Source: an uncultured Eubacterium sp.
Lineage (GTDB): Bacteria; Bacillota; Clostridia; Lachnospirales; Lachnospiraceae
Direction of reading: 5' to 3'
DNA length: 20,399 nucleotides
Assembly (NCBI GenBank): GCA_934358495.1
Contig: CAKRKO010000047.1
Coordinates: forward strand, 1 to 20,399
The first letter of the stretch is position 1. The number at the start of each line of letters is the position of its first letter. Of the stretch, positions 15,916 through 20,399 are shown piece after piece. Made by a program: the position numbers and the translations under genes. The notes beneath the pieces were generated by a model. That model was not told the origin of the DNA and did not search any database. It saw only the letters and a list, made by a program, of their open reading frames with translations.

Positions 15916-16312
15916 ATATGGAAAATGATTTCTTCTTCATCGCAGGACCAATGGATAAATCCCCTGCCGACAAATAGCAGCAACTGTTTTCTCCAAAACT
16001 GCATTCATATCTTCCAATATAGCAGTGGTTAATCTCGATAATGTTCTTCGCAGTCACCTGATCCTGATTGCAGTATGCTAGGTGTATGTCATTATAGTAC
16101 AGTTCAATGCCATTAAATACCTGATATACCGTGATCTGTCCGTTTCCGGTCCCATTGGATAGCTGGTATACTCTGCAATCTGCCTTTAAAGCATCGTCAC
16201 CTTCTAATGCTTCACCGTACAGTTTTTTGCCATCCAGTTTCTCAGGTAGATTTCCCTGATTTAACAATATATCTATTGCATTAGAAAGCACTTGCTTTTT
16301 TAGTCCTGACAT
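15905..16312 (-). pseudogene. AraC-type regulator, N-terminal fragment
   Basis: From MSGLKKQVLSNAIDILLN to about KKKSFSIFP (some 134 residues) this reads like the sensor half of AraC-family regulators found beside ABC exporters in Lachnospiraceae. The DNA-binding helix-turn-helix half is gone. After the junction the frame continues through exporter sequence in the wrong frame for about 50 codons before a stop. AAGGAG precedes the ATG, so a truncated protein of about 185 residues may still be made. A 13-base palindrome ACTTGTTTCAAGT (16344-16356) upstream may be an old operator. Confidence 0.8.
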
Positions 16313-16396
16313 ATGGCTTCTCCTTCTCGGTTTGTTATATCTAACTTGTTTCAAGTATATTGAACACAGCACATTTCGTCAAGAAATTACTTCAGA

Positions 16397-16446
16397 TGCC
16401 AAAAGGGACACATCGGCGATATGTCTCATCTGCCAATGTGCCCTCT
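16397..16446 (-). terminator. Terminator downstream of the alcohol dehydrogenase
   Basis: On the minus strand GGGCACATTGGC pairs with GCCGATGTGTCCC (one bulge, one G-U) around a 14-base loop, then CTTTTGG. On the plus strand CCCTCTTT follows, so it may act weakly both ways. It insulates the alcohol dehydrogenase transcript from the AraC remnant. Confidence 0.8.
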
Positions 16447-16464
16447 TTATTTAATCAAATCAAG

Positions 16465-16503
16465 CAATTAGTGAAGCGGTTGATTTTATCCGCTTGACTA
16501 ATT
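16465..16503. promoter_or_regulatory. Hairpin at the stop codon of the alcohol dehydrogenase
   Basis: AATTAGTGAAGCGG and CCGCTTGACTAATT form a 14-bp stem with one mismatch around a 10-base loop, ending at the stop codon. There is no U-tract. It is likely an mRNA 3' stability element ahead of the true terminator. Confidence 0.5.
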
Positions 16504-17683
16504 AAAAGTCAACCTCTGTACCATAATATGTGCATGTAAGAAGTTTCTCCATATTTGCAGGATCGATTGCTCTCGGGTTGGAGCCTGTACATGCATCACC
16601 AACTGCAAGCTCTGCGATTTTGGCAACTTTTTCTTTAAATTCTTCTTCCTGGATTCCGAAGTCTTTTAATGTCTTTGGAATGTTCAATCTTACATTAAAC
16701 TCGTCAATCTTCTCGCAGAGGCTGTTGATCAGTGCCTGCTGACATGTTCCTTCCAGTCCCATTTTTCTTGCAATCTCAGCATAACGTTCTGCTGCTACAG
16801 GATCTTTTGCATTGTACTTGATTACATATGGAAGATAAATTGCGTTTGCGCATCCGTGCGGAATATGTCCTGTAGAGAATGCTGCACCTGTCTTATGAGC
16901 CATGGAATGTACAATACCAAGCAGTGCATTGGAGAATGCCATTCCTGCCAGACACTGTGCATAATGCATCTGCTCACGTGCTTCCATATTCTTATTATAA
17001 GATGCCGGCAGATATGCCAGAACCATCTCGATTGCCTGCAGTGCAAGCGGGTCTGTATACGGACAGTGAAGCGTAGAAACATATGCTTCAATTGCATGTG
17101 TTAATGCATCCATACCTGTATATGCTACCTGTTTTACAGGAAGTCCCTCAACCAGTTCCGGATCAACAATTGCTACATCCGGTGTGATGTTGAAATCTGC
17201 CAGAGGATATTTAATCCCTGTATGATAGTCTGTGATTACGGAAAAAGCAGTAACTTCTGTAGCAGTTCCTGATGTAGATGGAATTGCTGCAAATTTTGCT
17301 TTCTGCCTTAATTCAGGGAAACCAAATGGTGTGATAAGATTTTCAAATTTTGTATCCGGATATTCATAGAATGTCCACATTGCCTTCGCTGCATCGATTG
17401 GGGATCCGCCGCCCATCGCTACGATCCAGTCCGGCTGGAATTCCTGCATTATCTTTGCACCTTTCATAACAGTTTCTACTGACGGATCCGGTTCAACACC
17501 TTCGATCAGCTGAACTTCCATTCCGCCTTCTTTTAAATAATTAACTGCTTTGTCCAGGAATCCCTGACGTTTCATTGAGCCGCCGCCTACAACAAGAACT
17601 GCTTTCTTTCCTTTTAAGTTCTTTAATTCTTCGAGACATCCTTTTCCATGATAAATGTCTCTTGGTAATGTAAATCTTGCCAT
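16502..17683 (-). CDS. Iron-containing alcohol dehydrogenase (butanol dehydrogenase type)
   Basis: This group III alcohol dehydrogenase reduces aldehydes to alcohols with NAD(P)H, a route for disposing of fermentation electrons. The 393-residue protein has the nucleotide-binding GGGS turn (VLVVGGGSMKRQG near 33) and MGGGSPIDAAKAM near 95, which binds the cofactor. IPSTSGTATEVTAFSVITD follows near 136. The iron ligands are Asp (about 195) and His in MDALTHAIEAY, and the two histidines in NALLGIVHSMAHKTGAAFSTGHIPHG. Length is normal. AAGGAG nine bases upstream fixes the start. It is transcribed alone from a promoter about 70 bases ahead. Substrate chain length cannot be read from sequence. Confidence 0.95.
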   Translation of the reverse strand: MARFTLPRDIYHGKGCLEELKNLKGKKAVLVVGGGSMKRQGFLDKAVNYLKEGGMEVQLIEGVEPDPSVETVMKGAKIMQEFQPDWIVAMGGGSPIDAAKAMWTFYEYPDTKFENLITPFGFPELRQKAKFAAIPSTSGTATEVTAFSVITDYHTGIKYPLADFNITPDVAIVDPELVEGLPVKQVAYTGMDALTHAIEAYVSTLHCPYTDPLALQAIEMVLAYLPASYNKNMEAREQMHYAQCLAGMAFSNALLGIVHSMAHKTGAAFSTGHIPHGCANAIYLPYVIKYNAKDPVAAERYAEIARKMGLEGTCQQALINSLCEKIDEFNVRLNIPKTLKDFGIQEEEFKEKVAKIAELAVGDACTGSNPRAIDPANMEKLLTCTYYGTEVDF

Positions 17684-17758
17684 TGCTGTTATCTCCTTAA
17701 AAAATTATGTCTGTTTACATGTTACTGCAGAAGGCACTCACTTCTTCTGTTCGCTTGC

Positions 17759-17787
17759 ATTATATCATTGTTAATTTTATAACGCAA
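17759..17787 (-). promoter_or_regulatory. Sigma-A promoter of the alcohol dehydrogenase
   Basis: On the minus strand TTGCGT (-35, 17782-17787) is followed by a 17-base spacer and perfect TATAAT (-10, 17759-17764). Transcription would start near 17752, giving a leader of about 70 bases. Confidence 0.85.
17768..17785. promoter_or_regulatory. Possible Rex operator
   Basis: TTGTTAATTTTATAACGC has a perfect left half of the Rex consensus TTGTTAANNNNTTAACAA and a right half with three mismatches. It covers the spacer and part of the -35 of the promoter. Rex, the NADH/NAD+ sensor, commonly controls alcohol dehydrogenases in Clostridia. Confidence 0.45.
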
Positions 17788-17884
17788 TAGTTTTTTGAAT
17801 CATTTTCATTTTTGATATTTTTATCGTTTTTCCTATATTATCATCATATATTTACTGTTTTTTTATTATATGTCTATTACCTCT

Positions 17885-18064
17885 CTAGGGCGGATTAGGG
17901 TAGGGTCAAGCGATGGCGCGGTAACTTCCGTTTCCATCACCTGCCACTTCAAACCGTGCATGAGGTTCTCCCTCACACGGCTTTCCGATAATCTTCTTCC
18001 CACAGCATTCAAAAGGCTGCCACATATCTTTTCTTATTTAGATAATAGAAGTACTCTATTCTAC
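17885..18064 (-). mobile_element. Group II intron 3' remnant (domains V and VI)
   Basis: On the minus strand 17950-17985 folds as domain V: AAGCCGTG pairs with CACGGTTT and carries the catalytic AGC, then a 2-base bulge on the 3' side and an upper stem TGAGG/CCTCA. Downstream (17896-17949) a hairpin with GATGG/CCATC and CGG/CCG fits domain VI. A small CAGC/GCTG hairpin at 18003-18019 may be the tail of domain IV. The reverse transcriptase, domains I to III and the 5' end should lie at higher coordinates but are absent; the IS630 element begins there. It cannot splice by itself. Confidence 0.72.
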
Positions 18065-18133
18065 TATAGCAGTCCTCTTAAATAATGTAATCTCTTTACA
18101 GGGGTGATAAAATATAGTGTAGGAGATGATAGT

Positions 18134-18571
18134 ATGCTACACAATGAAACTAGAAAACTGGTATTGGAAGCCTGGGATAAAACTCACAATGTCAAGGAGA
18201 TTGCAAAGTATTTTTCAGTAAATGAAAGTACCATATGCCGCCTTGTAGAAGAACGCACACGCACTGGAAGTTATGAAACCAGAACGTATCTGAGAGGACG
18301 GAAACCAATTCTTACAGAAAAGCAACACCAGGATATTCTGGAACTTGTACAAAAACAACCGGATATCACAATGAATGAGATTATCGAAATCCTTCATTTA
18401 CCAGTAGGCAACGAAGCCGTCAGGCGTTTTTTGATAAAACAAGGTTATACTTATAAGAAAAAGTCTTTGCATGCAAAAGAACAGGAGCGTCCCCGATGTG
18501 CAAATAAAACGCAAAACATGGATAGAAAATATAGTTGGTGTAAAACCAGAACATCAAATCTATCTAGATGA
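18134..18571 (+). CDS. IS630 transposase, first frame (helix-turn-helix half)
   Basis: The product begins MLHNETRKLVLEAWDKTHNV and carries the two helix-turn-helix units of IS630 transposases (EIAKYFSVNESTICRLVEE and the winged RKPILTEKQHQDIL region), which bind the terminal repeats. AGGAG precedes this ATG; an upstream GTG in frame has no site. Meaningful homology ends at AKEQERP near codon 119. The last 26 or so codons (RCANKTQNMDRKY onward) are out-of-frame sequence. The catalytic half continues in the +1 frame from the CCCC run at 18491-18494. Confidence 0.88.
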   Translation: MLHNETRKLVLEAWDKTHNVKEIAKYFSVNESTICRLVEERTRTGSYETRTYLRGRKPILTEKQHQDILELVQKQPDITMNEIIEILHLPVGNEAVRRFLIKQGYTYKKKSLHAKEQERPRCANKTQNMDRKYSWCKTRTSNLSR

Positions 18572-19064
18572 AAGCGGTATTAATACAAATCTCATAAGAC
18601 ACTATGCACATGCAGTACATGGGAAACGTGCCATTGACGCTCCCCCAATAAATACACCTGCCGGAACAACCGTTTTGTCATCTATTCGTCTGAATGGCAG
18701 TCTGGTATATACTACATATCAAGGTGGAACAACTGCACAGAGATTTCGTGAATATATGAAAGAACAATTGATACCGAGTCTTGAAAAAGACGATGTTGTA
18801 ATCATGGATAATATGCGTTCTCATCATGCCAAAATAGTGACAGAACTTTTGGATAAAGCCGGTATTTCCTATATGTATTTACCGCCATACAGTCCGGATT
18901 TAAACCCAATTGAAAAAATGTGGTCAAAAATGAAATCCATTCTCAGAAAGAGAAAAATCCGTATTGCATCTGAACTACCTGAAGCTGTAAAAGCGGCCTT
19001 AGAAGCTGTAAGCACAAAGGATTGCAGAGGGTGGTTTCGTGCATGTGGTATTTGCACTAATTAA
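18471..19064 (+). CDS. IS630 transposase, second frame (DDE catalytic half)
   Basis: The meaningful part starts at DVQIKRKTWIENI, just after CCCC (18491-18494), and holds the full DDE triad: Asp in IYLDESG, Asp in VVIMDNMRSHH, and Glu in SPDLNPIEKMW. The HTH half is in the frame before, so a +1 shift at CCC-C would give one protein of about 308 residues, normal for the family. The ATG at 18471 has no ribosome site, so independent translation is unlikely. Either the shift is programmed, as in other two-frame IS630 elements, or one C was gained and the element is dead. Confidence 0.88.
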   Translation: MQKNRSVPDVQIKRKTWIENIVGVKPEHQIYLDESGINTNLIRHYAHAVHGKRAIDAPPINTPAGTTVLSSIRLNGSLVYTTYQGGTTAQRFREYMKEQLIPSLEKDDVVIMDNMRSHHAKIVTELLDKAGISYMYLPPYSPDLNPIEKMWSKMKSILRKRKIRIASELPEAVKAALEAVSTKDCRGWFRACGICTN

Positions 19065-19091
19065 GAGGACTGCTATAATATAATGATGCCA

Positions 19092-19260
19092 GGGTCAAAA
19101 TCCTGAAACCACGATGTGCTTGCACAGAAGTGGTTTTATGGCTTAATGACCCGCCCCGATATGAGCATAAAAGTGGAGCGTCAACTTCACGATATGCGAA
19201 TATTGGGTAGAATTGTAGGAATACGAAGTACAGAACAATTCGTATGACATCTTTTGACCC
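19092..19260. repeat. Palindromic repeat element D, copy 1
   Basis: The 169-bp unit is bounded by the inverted repeat GGGTCAAAA (19092-19100) and TTTTGACCC (19252-19260). Within its left third, AAACCAC and GTGGTTT enclose the perfect palindrome TGTGCTTGCACA, and a TGACCC at 19147-19152 also pairs with the left end. GAATTGT/ACAATTC pair in the right third. No gene is seen. It starts 14 bases from the IS630 end. Confidence 0.75.
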
Positions 19261-19408
19261 AGCCTCATATAATTAAGGTATCATAATTGCCAGAGGTTGA
19301 AATATTATCATCCCAATTTAAACTTAGCCTTAGTTATTATTCAGATTTATATGACATGATTGTTCCAAAAGATCATATTCCAGAAAAATCATGGAATTGA
19401 TTTTAACA

Positions 19409-19792
19409 TCATAATCTCGTGCCACATTTTGGACAAAACACAAAATCTTCGGTGGTCTCATACCCACAATTCGGGCAACGTTTATAACCACCATAACGAT
19501 ACCCTGCTCTGCCATTTCCAACTTTTTGTAAATGTTCCGGCAAGATCCGCACATCTTCACCGCGCTCAATTCTTCGGCCAATCTCCCTATCCAGTTCATA
19601 CAATGTGTTACAACAACTGGTCTGGACATAATAGTGTCTGTTCCATTTGAAACACGGGATAAAAAACAGCGACAATACGGTGTATGTCATAAACACTTGA
19701 AAACGTCCGTATCGTCCACACACGCCACAGATTTCTGTCTGGTTATAATCCAGATTTTTTCTTTCCTCTGTAATCCCCATCATAAAAAACAT
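19409..19792 (-). CDS. Zinc-ribbon protein with one hydrophobic segment
   Basis: The 127-residue protein has an N-terminal CxxC (ICGVCGRYG near 22) before a hydrophobic stretch (FMTYTVLSLFFIPCFKW, about 34-50). A CC pair lies at TSCCNTLYEL, and a C-terminal zinc ribbon has two CxxC pairs (RCPNCGYETTEDFVFCPKCGTRL). The hydrophobic part may touch or cross the membrane. Such zinc-ribbon-domain proteins are common in Lachnospiraceae and have no assigned role that I know. AGGAG lies 11 bases before the ATG. Confidence 0.85.
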   Translation of the reverse strand: MFFMMGITEERKNLDYNQTEICGVCGRYGRFQVFMTYTVLSLFFIPCFKWNRHYYVQTSCCNTLYELDREIGRRIERGEDVRILPEHLQKVGNGRAGYRYGGYKRCPNCGYETTEDFVFCPKCGTRL

Positions 19793-19863
19793 TTCTGTCA
19801 GTTCTCCTATTATCTCTATTAATTTTATCCGATATTTTTCTTATCTCGGACTTTTGCCTTTGC

Positions 19864-20024
19864 AAAGCGGACATTCGCAATCCGCTTTCGCTGCTTGCTC
19901 ATGAACGCAGTCGCTTTACGACCTGTCAGTGGGAGCTTTTAACTCCCACTGACATAAGCATCCCCCTTACACACCGCTTAGTGCTCCACGCACTTGAAGC
20001 GGAGGAATGCTTATTCTGCGTTCA
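19864..20024. repeat. Palindromic repeat element B, copy 2
   Basis: It shares with copy 1 the AAAGCGGA/TCCGCTTT hairpin, the TGAACGCAG/CTGCGTTCA outer arms and the CCGCTTAGTGC/GCACTTGAAGCGG inner hairpin. It is 45 bases longer because it contains an additional perfect 11-bp hairpin, GTCAGTGGGAG/CTCCCACTGAC (19925-19953). That hairpin resembles the AGTGGGAG stem inside element C. It lies between the two zinc-ribbon genes. Confidence 0.85.
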
Positions 20025-20048
20025 TATTTTAACGAAATAATTCACGAC

Positions 20049-20318
20049 TTAGATCCAGTCATAGTCTCCACCAGTTACTGCCAGTGAAAGTAACGCATCC
20101 ATACGCTCTACATTTTCTGCACCTTCTACTACTTCCAGCAGTTTTGCTGTCTCTTTTGCCACCGGCATTTCTTCATCCGGTCCGATCTCCATATCCGGTT
20201 CTTCTCCACAATACGGGCACACAAGCTTGGGGCCGATTTTCAGCGATAAAAATCTGTTTGCACATTCTTCACATTCATAAAATCCGCACATTTCTGTGCC
20301 ATCCGGTACATAATACAT
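20049..20318 (-). CDS. Small zinc-ribbon protein, function unknown
   Basis: The product of about 89 residues opens MYYVPDGTEMCGFYECEECANRF and continues to KLVCPYCGEEPD. Two CxxC pairs about 20 residues apart make one zinc ribbon. The second half is acidic and helical (VAKETAKLLEVVEGAENVERMDALLSLAV). I choose the ATG nine bases after AGAGG; a TTG three codons earlier is possible. The protein family is not one I can name. It is upstream of element B2 and the other zinc-ribbon gene on the same strand. Confidence 0.8.
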   Translation of the reverse strand: MYYVPDGTEMCGFYECEECANRFLSLKIGPKLVCPYCGEEPDMEIGPDEEMPVAKETAKLLEVVEGAENVERMDALLSLAVTGGDYDWI

Positions 20319-20355
20319 TCCATTCAACCTCTATTCTTAATATCTTATGATTACA

Positions 20356-20399
20356 GTGTCAAAAGGTCTGAGTCCACCTGTGCTTGCACAAGGGTGGAT
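20356..20399. repeat. Palindromic repeat element D, copy 2 (cut by window end)
   Basis: GTGTCAAAAGG opens like element D copy 1 (GGGTCAAAA). CCACC then encloses the same TGTGCTTGCACA palindrome, and GGGTGG pairs back. The rest lies beyond the window. Confidence 0.65.

Larger units (their letters stand above)
18065..19077 (+). mobile_element. IS630-family insertion sequence, complete
   Basis: The ends are exact 17-bp inverted repeats, TATAGCAGTCCTCTTAA (18065-18081) and TTAAGAGGACTGCTATA (19061-19077), extending inward with a few mismatches. The outermost TA on each side is the expected target duplication of IS630/Tc1-mariner elements, so the element proper is 18067-19075, about 1.0 kb. Inside are two overlapping frames encoding one DDE transposase. 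The second frame ends within the right repeat, leaving no spare sequence. It interrupts or abuts the group II intron remnant. Confidence 0.92.

Noticed and set aside
15755..16372. 205-codon minus-strand frame as one intact protein
   Set aside because: Only codons from MSGLKK to about SIFP resemble a regulator; the remainder is the ABC exporter read in the wrong frame. The first 20 codons precede the ribosome site.
19330..19629. 99-codon minus-strand frame
   Set aside because: It overlaps the zinc-ribbon gene in another frame. The zinc-ribbon frame has paired CxxC motifs and a ribosome site, whereas this one has neither.

Overview
The window looks like chromosomal DNA from an anaerobic, low-GC gut Clostridia bacterium, most likely Lachnospiraceae (the Blautia, Dorea, Mediterraneibacter neighbourhood). 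The reasons are GGAGG-type ribosome binding sites, sigma-A promoters, an oxygen-sensitive class III ribonucleotide reductase (NrdD/NrdG), a DUF4250-type small protein, an iron-dependent alcohol dehydrogenase and many intergenic palindromic repeats. Genus is an inference from recalled protein resemblance, not a search.

Left part, about 1-8465, is ordinary core genome, nearly all on the minus strand. It holds a Na+/phosphate symporter with a PhoU tail. A tRNA-Leu(UAG) on the plus strand shares a bidirectional terminator with the convergent nrdG. The anaerobic nucleotide reduction cluster reads nrdD, a membrane protein, a DUF4250 protein, nrdG. A consensus promoter overlapped by two NrdR-like boxes three helical turns apart lies upstream of nrdD. 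Then comes glutamyl-tRNA synthetase (gltX) with its own terminator.

Middle part, 8436-13150, is a polyamine import operon on the minus strand: an XRE-cupin regulator, then potA, potB, potC and potD, with overlapping potA/B and potB/C and a hairpin terminator after potD. The promoter ahead of the regulator carries repeated motifs that could be its operator. Divergently, on the plus strand, lies a membrane-anchored PdaB-like polysaccharide deacetylase.

Right part, 14095-20399, is an accessory and decaying region. It contains several structured palindromic repeats (here called A, B1, C1, C2, D1, B2, D2). C1 and C2 are 238-bp direct copies differing at two bases, and they flank a lone 65-codon gene. 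Next is the scar of a deletion that joined an AraC-type regulator to the middle of an ABC exporter. An intact Fe-alcohol dehydrogenase with a possible Rex site follows, then the 3' end (domains V and VI) of a group II intron, cut by a complete IS630-family element whose transposase needs a +1 shift at CCC-C. Two small zinc-ribbon proteins with element B2 between them close the window. The least explained material is the repeat set. A, B and C share an architecture resembling the right end of IS200/IS605 (TnpB) elements, but no TnpB or TnpA gene is present here.
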